DNA of 64,000 nucleotides from assembly GCA_029945725.1 (NCBI GenBank), contig JAQSDB010000011.1, positions 186,001 to 250,000 of the forward strand, written 5' to 3'. The notes under the pieces are model-generated. The model had not been told where the DNA came from. It saw only the letters and a program-made list of their open reading frames with translations, and did not search any database. The stretch comes from a bacterium. GTDB lineage: Bacteria; Pseudomonadota; Gammaproteobacteria; Pseudomonadales; Moraxellaceae. Below are positions 7,435-15,843 of the stretch, in pieces; within the stretch, counting starts at the first letter, position 1, and each line of letters starts with the position of its first letter. Both the position numbers and the translations under genes were made by a program.

Positions 7435-9879
7435 ATGAACCGTGTTCAAAAGAACAATAAAAACATGGCAGGCCAGATCATCCCGGCTTTCTGTCTGGGC
7501 AGCGCTATTTCGGCGTTACTGGTTTCTTCAGCTCTTGCGATAGAGCCGGTTTCCGATGCGGATCTTTCCGAGATCACGGGTCAGGATGGCGTCACCATTA
7601 TTGTCAATGGACAGGTGCGCGATCCAGGAACGCTGCAGATTAATCCGGATGCAGGTACGGCAGGGGTTTCTGCGACGTTGCAATACGCGGGCGCCAGTGC
7701 AACAGAGCCGCTGATAGGGGCCATTGGCAATAATGGCGTCAATACCGTCACTCTGGGTGGCAAGGTGGGATTTACCTCAACCATTGATCTGGATGCTGGT
7801 GTCAATGCAGCAGGTACTACGCCGGGGGTCAGTCTGGGGGTACAAAGCAGCTGGAACAGGATGCGTCTGCAAGTCGGCAATATGCTGGCCTATGCGGGGG
7901 ATGCGGGCTCCGCAACGCCCACTATTGGTTATGGCGCCTTGGCGCTGGATGGTGCGGGCACTGCTTCGTATTTGCAGCAGGCGGGGGCTTTATTGGGCAA
8001 CCCCATCAATATCGCGGCCAACAAGCTTCATCTGACGATCGGGGGCAAGCAGTTCGATCCAGCGGCGACGGTGTTGGCTAACAACCCCTACGGCCAGTTT
8101 TATTATCGCCAGGGTGTTGCAGGAACCGGTGCGGAACTGGTTCTGGATAAATTTTATTTTGATGTGGGCTTTACGCCTGGCACCGGAGGCATGATTGGCG
8201 CCTGTGGCAAATCAACCACCTGTGATCCATTGACCTATGGCGGGTTTACGGCGGGGCGATCGGGTCTTTACATCGGCACTCCCCATCTTGATTTCAACAT
8301 GACCTACGCCATCAATTTGCGTGCCCAGCCATTGGGTGGCGCAACAGGTGGATTCAGGACTGATCAAGCCGACTCGTTGGGGATGGCCTACTGGGGCTGG
8401 ACGGGTGGTTTTAATAATGCAGAGTTGCTGCTTTCCAGCGGCGGGCTCTGGACGCCATCAGCCGTCGCAGGTACCAAATATAATCCCGACAATCCTGAGG
8501 ATACAGCGGCTGGTTATACTGCAGCCACACGCTCACAGGGCTTGAACATTAGTTTTCATGCGGACTTTGATAATCTGTTTACGTGGGTTGTGGGTCAGGC
8601 CGGTGCCCGAGCTGTTATTGGATTCGGTGATTGGGCCAGCTTGACCAATGCCACCGGGGTTAACAAGGTATGGGGCCTTAATGCGCCAAACATTGCTATT
8701 GACGTTGTCAATGCGGGCTCACTGGCGCCGGGTGGCTTGTGCTGGGGCGGTAAGGCCTATGGTAACCAGAGCTTGTGTCAGGGAACGATCGGCGCAACAG
8801 GCCCTAGCACTGCATGGGCAAATGGGGCCTTGGCGCCAGGCTTGGCCGTTACCGCCACTAAACCTGGTACCTTCATGAGTCTTCCGCCTACGGCCACAGG
8901 GATTGCCCTTGCCGTGCGTGATCTCAGCCTGCAGGCCTACTCCCGTAATGTCACCATATACGATGACATGAATAATAATGGCCTCTACACGGATACCGTG
9001 GGTGGGGTGGCCGAGACTAAAACCTATCAGTGGGCACTGATTTATACGCTGGGTCAAATAGACGCCAACATTTTCTATTACCCAGGTGATACAGCGGGTA
9101 CGGCAAATGGTGTGACCAGCGATGTTGTGTTTATGAGCCAGTCTTTTTATCCGAATGGTTATGACAATAATAATGTCTTGTTGGGTAATACCAACCTGAT
9201 GATCCGGGACAGCGCAAAAACGCTTGGCATCGGTTTCGTTCAGTCCAACCTGCTGTTTGCGGCTAAAAAATTCAATATTGCCCTGATTGCAGGTGCTACG
9301 GGGCCTGCTGGAACAGGCGGTATTCAGCTAAGCTCCAATGATGTGCGATTCGAGTTTCAGGGTTTGCTGGCCGGCGGCCCGTCTCCAGTGCTGACACAAG
9401 CTTCTTTTGAGAAAATGTTCTACATGGATATGAATTTGGAAATGAGCAAGTTCGTTGCCTTGCTCTACCCGGATTCTTCGAACGGCTATCCCTTTCTCGG
9501 CTTCAGTGCCCGCATGACGTTTGGTGACACGACGGTAGCTCCGACAAATAGTTCGATTGGTGTGCCCGCCGCCGCAGATGGAACGTATATGTCTCTGGGC
9601 GAGCCGTCCAATCCGAAAACGGATTTCCGTATCGCCAATATTACCGGCGACGTCAATATGACCGCTGGCCGTGTTTTTCTCATTTCCGCTAACGACAGTG
9701 TGAATGCACCCGATAAAATCAGGCGCTTGCAAATTGCAGAAACCATTCAAATTGGTACTGCAGTTAGTGGTGGCGCTGCGCTGACGGGGCAGGTGAAGTT
9801 TGGCGGACAGCCATTGGGAGCCATAACAATTCCCAGTGGTCAGATATACAGTTCTTTCACGCTGAAACCGCAACTCTAA
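7435..9879 (+). CDS. Large secreted FilA-like surface protein 4
   Basis: 814 aa, 9 bp after the previous gene, and the last gene of the operon. The signal peptide ends near S-S-A-L-A and is followed by the motif P-V-S-D-A-D-L-S-E-I-T-G-Q-D-G-V. The long mature part is Gly/Asn/Thr-rich with repeated beta-strand-like alternation, few charged residues and few Cys (C-G-K-S-T-T-C near residue 260). The C-terminus (F-T-L-K-P-Q-L) carries no LPXTG, autotransporter or PEP-CTERM signal. Its size suggests the main structural subunit or a surface-exposed adhesin, but no function can be read from motifs. Confidence 0.7.
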   Translation: MNRVQKNNKNMAGQIIPAFCLGSAISALLVSSALAIEPVSDADLSEITGQDGVTIIVNGQVRDPGTLQINPDAGTAGVSATLQYAGASATEPLIGAIGNNGVNTVTLGGKVGFTSTIDLDAGVNAAGTTPGVSLGVQSSWNRMRLQVGNMLAYAGDAGSATPTIGYGALALDGAGTASYLQQAGALLGNPINIAANKLHLTIGGKQFDPAATVLANNPYGQFYYRQGVAGTGAELVLDKFYFDVGFTPGTGGMIGACGKSTTCDPLTYGGFTAGRSGLYIGTPHLDFNMTYAINLRAQPLGGATGGFRTDQADSLGMAYWGWTGGFNNAELLLSSGGLWTPSAVAGTKYNPDNPEDTAAGYTAATRSQGLNISFHADFDNLFTWVVGQAGARAVIGFGDWASLTNATGVNKVWGLNAPNIAIDVVNAGSLAPGGLCWGGKAYGNQSLCQGTIGATGPSTAWANGALAPGLAVTATKPGTFMSLPPTATGIALAVRDLSLQAYSRNVTIYDDMNNNGLYTDTVGGVAETKTYQWALIYTLGQIDANIFYYPGDTAGTANGVTSDVVFMSQSFYPNGYDNNNVLLGNTNLMIRDSAKTLGIGFVQSNLLFAAKKFNIALIAGATGPAGTGGIQLSSNDVRFEFQGLLAGGPSPVLTQASFEKMFYMDMNLEMSKFVALLYPDSSNGYPFLGFSARMTFGDTTVAPTNSSIGVPAAADGTYMSLGEPSNPKTDFRIANITGDVNMTAGRVFLISANDSVNAPDKIRRLQIAETIQIGTAVSGGAALTGQVKFGGQPLGAITIPSGQIYSSFTLKPQL

Positions 9880-9892
9880 TATTTTCAGGGGG

Positions 9893-9932
9893 AAAAGGCG
9901 GTCTGCTGGACACAGCAGACCGCCTTTTTTTT
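9893..9932 (+). terminator. Intrinsic terminator after the FilA-like operon
   Basis: A 16-bp stem (AAAAGGCGGTCTGCTG / CAGCAGACCGCCTTTT) around the GACA loop, followed by T residues, 13 bp after the stop of the 814-aa gene. Confidence 0.9.
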
Positions 9933-10402
9933 GAAAAATATTTTGTTAAGGGTGGGGAAATTAGCTGAGTATGCCATCTAATGTTCCCATGCTCTTTTCT
10001 GCGGGTATATGTGCCTGAGGCGGCCTGTAATGAGTGCTTCGATGTCGCTATTGTGGCCCCAAGTACTCGTGCTCGTATGCAAAGATTTTTTCTGCAGGTG
10101 CATTATGCAAAGGTATGGTGTGGCAGTTTTTTGTCATGTCTTTCCAGGGCGGTATTTTCTCTTGGGGTATTTGGTTCCTTCTGGATGGGGAGAGTGCAGA
10201 CATATACAGGCGTAACAGGGTGGTTAAATATATTTTTAGAGTGGGGATTGCCTGGCTTGCTCTGATGGAGGCCCCAGATGACGACTTGGAGGGATTGGTT
10301 GCGTGTCTAAAAGGATTGGGCGGCAGAGAGCTCTGGTAGTGTTTGGCTTGGTTGCTGCGATATGATTCCATTCTTGTGTGAAGTGATTTTTTAGAGGCTG
10401 TT
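9933..10402. other. Gene-poor spacer between surface operon and AT-rich islet
   Basis: 470 bp whose composition shifts from the GC-rich norm to the AT-rich islet. The open frame 10034-10339 has no recognisable sequence, no SD and Cys/Trp-rich low-quality content, so I do not call it. It may be a decayed junction. Confidence 0.35.
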
Positions 10403-12028
10403 GTGACAAAAAAAATCAAGAGAGGGCGCTCTGTGCTGTCTGCTCCTGGCGATATGCCTTTGGAGAAGTGCATATCCAGTGTTGAGGTGAATAAATATTT
10501 TCCCCAGGGAGTGGCTGTTTTTATAGTTTTTGTTCTTATTTTTCTTATGTATATCAGTGTGGCTGCAGCAACCACGCTGGGGCCAAAGTGGTATGTTTTT
10601 GATTTTGTCGAAAGATTCAGGATCTTCGGTGTTGACGAAGCGTATCGGTTTTATTTTTCAAAAGCAGCATGGTCAAATCCTGCTTTGTATTCGTGGAGTT
10701 ATATTCTCCCTGTGGGTCTTGTATTTGATGGGATTGTCTCGCTGATCTCTGCTGGGAATCTTTTTGCAGTAAGGTGTATTCATATAGCGGTAAATGTCAG
10801 TGGGCTAGCCTTGCTTTATTGTGCCGGCTTGAGGGTTGGCGTAAGTCGTTATGTAATGATTTTTTCAGTTTTAATAGCTGCTCTCATGCCTCTTTATGCC
10901 CTGGTCTCCATGAGCGTTCTGGGGGAAAGCTGGCTGATTTTTTTTGTATGTTTAATGATTTACTTTTTTTTCCATGAGAAATGGAGAAGTTGTGCATTTA
11001 CAGTGGCTCTGATGCCTTTAATCAGGGCCGAAGGGATTTTTTTCGTGTTGCCAATGCTTGTATTTTTTCTGGCGAAAAGAGATAGATGGAGTGCTGTTTT
11101 ATTGGTGTCGCCAGGTTTGTTATATTTGTTGTATTTATTTATTTCGCTTGACTCTATATTTGCATATATCAATTGGCGCCTGGCACTTAGGCAGGTGCTG
11201 AATATCATTACTAATCCATTGGCATTCAGGGTGGGGGTCCTTGGTACCTTTAATCCGGTTTGGCTGCTTCCGGCATTGGGAGCATTTTTTATGCGTGACA
11301 TGCGTAAATTTTGGCCGCTTTGGGTTGGTGCCTTGATTGTTTTATTGTGGTTTGTGGTTTTATTGCTGTTGAGGTTGGTTAATTACGAGCCACGTTATCT
11401 TCTGTTCATTATGCCTGTTTGTGTTATTTCATGGGCGATACTTGTACAGTCATGTCTCAGACTAAGGGCTCTTGAAGATATTAAAGCGGGAATGATTTTT
11501 TTATTGTGTGGAGTCACATTGTTTGTCGTTTTCGATAACCTGCTTCAGGTTGATGCGCTGCGCACTATTTACGGCGCGGGCAAGCGCTGGCCTGTAAAGG
11601 GTATTTCGCCTCGACAGGTCTCCTTTGGTTTTTATGAGCAAGACCACGTTAATCAGAGAAAGGAAATTGTCAGGAATATTTATGAGGCACTTGAGGGGAA
11701 TTCATCGATTCGTGCACTTATGATATTTAACCCGGAAATATTTATGGATCTTGATCCGCGACGTATTCCTGAATCTGTTAAGGTTGTTTTGTTGCAAATG
11801 GATAATGACACGGCTAACAAAATTTCAGATGGTAAAATGCTGGGGTTGTTTCCGGAGGGAGACCAGTTTTCTTTTTTTATTGTTGATAAAGTGACTGAAT
11901 TTTATGCTGCGAATGGTATATATGCTGGGCAGATGAATTGCGTTTCCTGTCGTCCTTTGGTGCGGGTGGGCGGGTTTGCATTATATTCGGTGAGTTATCA
12001 TGAGTCACTTTTACCGAACGGGTTGTGA
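10403..12028 (+). CDS. GT-C-like integral membrane glycosyltransferase (GT39/ArnT type fold)
   Basis: 541 aa from a GTG start preceded by AGAGG. About ten hydrophobic segments span residues 35 to 385 and a soluble C-terminal domain of about 150 aa follows. The acidic motif G-V-D-E-A-Y lies in the first extracytoplasmic loop (about residue 76). This placement is typical of GT-C enzymes that use polyprenyl-phosphate sugar donors in the periplasm. I see no closer family match. It heads a four-gene AT-rich islet with a GT2 enzyme (probable polyprenyl-P-sugar synthase) and an acetyltransferase, which fits a sugar-transfer module. The target could be lipid A, O-antigen or a surface protein; the sequence does not say. 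Confidence 0.6.
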   Translation: MTKKIKRGRSVLSAPGDMPLEKCISSVEVNKYFPQGVAVFIVFVLIFLMYISVAAATTLGPKWYVFDFVERFRIFGVDEAYRFYFSKAAWSNPALYSWSYILPVGLVFDGIVSLISAGNLFAVRCIHIAVNVSGLALLYCAGLRVGVSRYVMIFSVLIAALMPLYALVSMSVLGESWLIFFVCLMIYFFFHEKWRSCAFTVALMPLIRAEGIFFVLPMLVFFLAKRDRWSAVLLVSPGLLYLLYLFISLDSIFAYINWRLALRQVLNIITNPLAFRVGVLGTFNPVWLLPALGAFFMRDMRKFWPLWVGALIVLLWFVVLLLLRLVNYEPRYLLFIMPVCVISWAILVQSCLRLRALEDIKAGMIFLLCGVTLFVVFDNLLQVDALRTIYGAGKRWPVKGISPRQVSFGFYEQDHVNQRKEIVRNIYEALEGNSSIRALMIFNPEIFMDLDPRRIPESVKVVLLQMDNDTANKISDGKMLGLFPEGDQFSFFIVDKVTEFYAANGIYAGQMNCVSCRPLVRVGGFALYSVSYHESLLPNGL

Positions 12029-12059
12029 CTTTATGAAATATTTTATGGTATTTTTTTAA

Positions 12060-12779
12060 ATGGTTAATATTCCAATAGAAAAAATTACGATAATTTCAAC
12101 CGTAGATGCGAATGCCGAGGTAATGCATTATTTTCTTGAAAAAGTTAGTGATTATTCAAGAGGTAGGAAGTTTATTGTCGAATTGATTATCGTCGATGAT
12201 CTTGGCTTGGTGGGTGGTGATAATTGGCAGGTGCCAATACAAAACGAACTAATTAGCGTGATTTTCATGAGGAATACAGCTCCCATGGGGCAGTTAATGT
12301 CGGTTTTGCGAGGAATTCATGCCTCAACGGGAGATGTATTGGTAACTATTGATCCTGACATGGCGGAAAATCTAACCGATATTGATGTTTTTATTGAACA
12401 TTATATTCATGGTGCTGATGTTGTATATGGTCATCGAGTACGGCGTGATGGAGTGTCTTGGTGGAGGTTGTTTTTTTCAAAAATATTTGGATATTTTGTC
12501 CTGATCGCTTCCGGAGGAAGGCTTCATGATGTGAATACTCCGATGGTTTTGCTGTCTCGTTTTGCTCGTGCCGAGCTTCTCTCGTTGCCAGGAAACGTAG
12601 GGTCTTTGAAGCTATATATGGCCTATAGGTTTGGCAGAACCTTTGTGGAGGTACCTATAGTCGTAAAAGAGTTATCTAAAAAGAAATCAAGTTACGGATT
12701 TTTTGATATATGTTTTCTTTTTTTAAAAGATGTTTTCGCTATTTCAAAGTTTATATTTTATGTCGGACTTAAAAAGTAA
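12060..12779 (+). CDS. GT2 family glycosyltransferase, dolichyl/undecaprenyl-phosphate sugar synthase-like
   Basis: 239 aa, GT-A fold. The N-terminus carries I-I-V-D-D for nucleotide-sugar binding, then R-N-T-A-P-M-G-Q-L-M-S-V-L-R-G-I-H and the metal-binding T-I-D-P-D-M-A-E-N (D-x-D). The D-V-N-T-P-M-V-L-L-S-R segment matches the acceptor-site region of DPM1-like enzymes. There are no C-terminal TM helices, only a hydrophobic amphipathic tail. It probably makes a polyprenyl-phosphate-linked sugar for the upstream GT-C protein. No clear SD precedes the ATG. Its stop overlaps the next start (TAATG). Confidence 0.75.
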   Translation: MVNIPIEKITIISTVDANAEVMHYFLEKVSDYSRGRKFIVELIIVDDLGLVGGDNWQVPIQNELISVIFMRNTAPMGQLMSVLRGIHASTGDVLVTIDPDMAENLTDIDVFIEHYIHGADVVYGHRVRRDGVSWWRLFFSKIFGYFVLIASGGRLHDVNTPMVLLSRFARAELLSLPGNVGSLKLYMAYRFGRTFVEVPIVVKELSKKKSSYGFFDICFLFLKDVFAISKFIFYVGLKK

Positions 12780-13783
12780 TGCAGGCTGATTATTTATCGA
12801 TTGATCGTGGTGAGTTTTCTGGTTTTCTCGAAGGACTTCCTTCCCTTTCTGCATTTAGCAATTTTCGCGAGCATAGAATTTTTTCAGATGAAGAACTCGA
12901 TCGGATAACTCGTTATGGCTTGTTGCAGGCAGCTAAATCTCCAATGATGGTTTGTGGGGTAATGTTGGAGGAAAACACTGTTTTAGGTTTTTGTCTTTGC
13001 TCTCCCCTTGATTGGGATTCGGCTTACTTCAATATTTCGGCGGCAAAGATAACATGCTTTATGCTGTCCCAGTGTTCGGTGGAGAAAGTTGAGTTTTTAA
13101 TATCAAAAACTCTTGATGAGTCGGTCATTCGTCATAAATTTACTCATATTTCGTGTGAGATTAGCATGAACGATTATTCTTTGCTGAATGGGTTTTCTGC
13201 TTGTGGTTTTCAAATAATGGATGTAAAGAAAACATTTGTAGCGCATAAGGATATCAAGCTTGGGGTTAATAAAAATTACGGCTTCCCTGTCAGGGACTAT
13301 CAGTCGAATGATGCCGTTAGGCTTTATGGGCTTTATTTGGATCAGAGATTTGAGTCTAGATACACAAGAGATCCTTTTTTTGATGTAAAAAAAGTGGGTG
13401 ATATGTATAAGTCATGGATATCAAACATTATCGATGCTGGTCCTGGAAAAAGTTTGGTTAAGGTGGTGGAGCGCGGTGAAAAAATTATCGCCGCGGGAGG
13501 GATTATTGAGATTGATTTTTCGGCGGCGGGTGTCAATAAGGCGTTTATGGGTAATGGGGTATTTGCATGTTCTCGTGAGGCTACGGGGTCATATATGGGA
13601 GTTCTTCGCTCCTTGATTGAGGATGGGTGGAGACGGGGCTATGTGCTCATGGAGACAAAGGTCTCCATGAATAATACGGCAGCTAATCGTGTCCTTGAAA
13701 GATTGGGAGCTCGCTCTGCAGGGGTTTACTATGCTCTACATTTTAATACGAAAAAAACTATACGTAGGCAGAGTGAAGAATGA
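12779..13783 (+). CDS. WecD-like GNAT acetyltransferase
   Basis: 334 aa. The segment P-L-D-W-D-S-A-Y-F-N-I (residues 77-87) resembles the L-x-W-D-S-x-F-F region of WecD, the dTDP-fucosamine acetyltransferase. The C-terminal half has a GNAT-like core: a beta strand with A-A-G-G-I-I-E, G-S-Y-M-G-V-L-R-S-L-I-E-D-G in the acetyl-CoA region, and N-x-x-A-N-R-V-L-E-R-L-G-A at the end. A role in N-acetylation of an amino sugar is inferred from family and context. It overlaps the previous gene by 1 base and the next by 4, so the islet is translationally coupled. Confidence 0.65.
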   Translation: MQADYLSIDRGEFSGFLEGLPSLSAFSNFREHRIFSDEELDRITRYGLLQAAKSPMMVCGVMLEENTVLGFCLCSPLDWDSAYFNISAAKITCFMLSQCSVEKVEFLISKTLDESVIRHKFTHISCEISMNDYSLLNGFSACGFQIMDVKKTFVAHKDIKLGVNKNYGFPVRDYQSNDAVRLYGLYLDQRFESRYTRDPFFDVKKVGDMYKSWISNIIDAGPGKSLVKVVERGEKIIAAGGIIEIDFSAAGVNKAFMGNGVFACSREATGSYMGVLRSLIEDGWRRGYVLMETKVSMNNTAANRVLERLGARSAGVYYALHFNTKKTIRRQSEE

Positions 13784-14781
13784 ATTCACGAAAAGTCGGG
13801 TTTGAAGGTGCGGAAGGTGCGGAAGGTGCGGTAATAAGCTGGATGCGTCCCTCATCGCTCTTGTTTATTTATAGCGTCATTCCTATGGTCGCTGTATTTT
13901 TAACGCTTGACTGGTTTTTCTTCGATCTGAAACTCAGTCGAAGTCTTCCTGCTGATCCGCACGACATGCAATGGTTTAATATGTTTTTCATGTTGCCGCA
14001 TATTTTTGCAAGTCTGTTTACATTTTTTGATGCGGAGTACGTTGCATATTATGGGGTGCAGCTTGCCAGGTCAGTTGTTGTTATTTTAGCCATTATAATT
14101 TCTGTTTTTACCTTAAGGGCATTTGCACCATTTATGCTGATAATATCAATTTATACGGTTTATCACTTGGTAAGTCAGCAGACGGGTATCGCAGCAATGC
14201 TGGCAAGAAATGCAACGCCGATGTATAAAATATGGAAATGGGTAACCTTTTTTGCATTAACCATAGTTTATTTGGCGGCTATTATTGGTGATCAACGTTT
14301 GAAGGTGTTTTTGACGGGAATTTTGCCTTGGTTTTATGTTTTGTACTCCTTGTTGGCGTATTTTACGGCGAAGAAAGTGCTTGATAAAATCGGCTTTTAT
14401 TATACTTGCGCTAACTCCGTCATGATTATCTTTTCTTGTGTTCTTTATGCTTACAATTTTTCATTTTTCATGATTTTTATTCCAAGATTTGTTCATGATG
14501 TTACGGCTTTCTTTTTCTACATTTCACATAATGCAAATAGAAACTCAGCCGGTTCAAAAAATATGATTTCACGTCTTGGTGTGCGGCTAGGATTGCCGGA
14601 GTATTTCTATACGCCAGCAGTCGGTATTCTCTGTACGGTCATAGTGACTTTATTTTTCAAGAAATACATGATTGTACTGCTTTCTTTTATGGCCCTTTTT
14701 CACTACTACTGGGAGGGTAGGATGTGGAAGCGAGGCACGCCACACAGACGGTATATCCATATTGGGATGCCAAGAGTCTAA
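13780..14781 (+). CDS. Unrecognised His-rich polytopic membrane protein
   Basis: 333 aa with about 8 to 9 TM segments. I do not recognise the family. Conserved-looking polar residues sit inside or at the ends of helices: L-P-H74, F-F-D84, H129 with Q133-Q134 (Y-H-L-V-S-Q-Q-T-G), H239-D240, H250-N251, and the C-terminal F-H308-Y-Y-W-E312-G with H322. This pattern resembles His-ligated metal or heme membrane enzymes such as Brp/Blh dioxygenases, desaturases or hydroxylases, rather than a transporter. The N-terminus contains (G-A-E)3 encoded by a perfect 9-bp triplication. The start overlaps the previous stop (ATGA), so it belongs to the glycan islet. Confidence 0.6.
   Translation: MNSRKVGFEGAEGAEGAVISWMRPSSLLFIYSVIPMVAVFLTLDWFFFDLKLSRSLPADPHDMQWFNMFFMLPHIFASLFTFFDAEYVAYYGVQLARSVVVILAIIISVFTLRAFAPFMLIISIYTVYHLVSQQTGIAAMLARNATPMYKIWKWVTFFALTIVYLAAIIGDQRLKVFLTGILPWFYVLYSLLAYFTAKKVLDKIGFYYTCANSVMIIFSCVLYAYNFSFFMIFIPRFVHDVTAFFFYISHNANRNSAGSKNMISRLGVRLGLPEYFYTPAVGILCTVIVTLFFKKYMIVLLSFMALFHYYWEGRMWKRGTPHRRYIHIGMPRV
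13804..13830 (+). repeat. Three tandem 9-bp repeats (GAAGGTGCG)
   Basis: Three identical in-frame copies encode E-G-A-E-G-A-E-G-A at the N-terminus of the His-rich membrane protein. Copy-number change would alter length by 3 aa without shifting frame. Confidence 0.9.
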
Positions 14782-14792
14782 TCTTGGCCTGT

Positions 14793-15611
14793 TCATACGA
14801 GCCGCCGCTTTATCCCTGCAATCGCCAGTATCCGTGTCGAGATTTCCTCAATTGAAAGCTGCGTAGTGTTGATATAGGGGATGTTTTCCTTGTTGAACAA
14901 GGCCTCTACAGCACGCGTCTCCATTTCACATTGCTGGATGGAGGCGTACTTGCTGTTGGCTTTGCGTTCATTACGAATGGCGGACAAGCGATCAGCATCA
15001 ATGATCAGGCCGAACAGCTTTTTCTTGTGTTCCTTCAGGGCTGCTGGCAAGCGCAGATCATCGAAGTCATCTTCGGTCAGCGGGTAGTTGCCGACATGAA
15101 CGCCAAACTGGAGAGCCATATAAAGGGAGGTGGGGGTTTTCCCAGAGCGGGAAACGCCGGTCAGGATAATGTCGGCCCGGTCATAATGATGGGTGCGGGC
15201 GCCGTCATCATTGTCGAGCGCAAAATGCACGGCCTCGATACGGACGTTATAGGTCTCGTTATTGATGATGGAGTGTGATTTGCCAACGGTATTGACGGGT
15301 TTGGAGCAGAGCTCGGCGCCCAGCTTGCCGACAAAGGTCTCAAACACATCCAGCATGAAGCCGTTGGCCTTGGCAATAACATCGCGGATATCCTTGTTGA
15401 CGATGGTATCGATAATAATGGGGCGGGTACTTGAAGCCTCAGCCAGCTGATTGATCTGGTGGACCGTTGACCAGGCCTTTTCGACAGTATCCACATAAGG
15501 CATGGTCAGTTCTTCGAACTCCACGTCCTCAAATTGCGAAAGCAGACTGTGACCGAGTGTTTCTGCGGTAATGCCGGTGCCATCAGAGATAAAGAAAATA
15601 CTGCGCTTCAT
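14793..15611 (-). CDS. ppsR: Phosphoenolpyruvate synthase regulatory protein (bifunctional kinase/pyrophosphorylase)
   Basis: 272 aa from ATG 15611, preceded by AAGGACT; an upstream in-frame extension to 15743 has no support. The N-terminus [17 protein letters not shown] and the P-loop-like [11 protein letters not shown] are hallmarks of the DUF299/PpsR family. The protein phosphorylates a Thr on PpsA with ADP and reverses it with phosphate. It is divergent from ppsA with 232 bp between the starts, the usual arrangement, so the pair controls gluconeogenic PEP synthesis after transcription as well as by shared promoters. Confidence 0.95.
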   Translation of the reverse strand: MKRSIFFISDGTGITAETLGHSLLSQFEDVEFEELTMPYVDTVEKAWSTVHQINQLAEASSTRPIIIDTIVNKDIRDVIAKANGFMLDVFETFVGKLGAELCSKPVNTVGKSHSIINNETYNVRIEAVHFALDNDDGARTHHYDRADIILTGVSRSGKTPTSLYMALQFGVHVGNYPLTEDDFDDLRLPAALKEHKKKLFGLIIDADRLSAIRNERKANSKYASIQQCEMETRAVEALFNKENIPYINTTQLSIEEISTRILAIAGIKRRLV

Positions 15612-15843
15612 CAGAATGAGTCCTTTTGGCGAGTTTATGAGCAGTAACCCCGGTGCTTTTCCACAAGCATTTCCCGGAAGTTTTGAGTACAATCCCCCGC
15701 CTCGGCAGGGTCGGGCTGGCACCCAGTGTATGTCCAAATCCACCGTGCTGAACAGCGGCCCCCCACAAGGAAATCCGCTTTCGTATCAAAAGCTTGGCTG
15801 CCTATCGCAGCCGACCAACCTCGTAATGCTAGGGAGTCACACC

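Noticed and set aside
10034-10339. 101-aa frame in the spacer before the glycan islet
   Set aside because: No SD, no recognisable sequence, and composition like non-coding AT-rich DNA.
13804-13830. Phase-variable repeat
   Set aside because: The unit is 9 bp, so copy-number change keeps the frame; only three copies are present.
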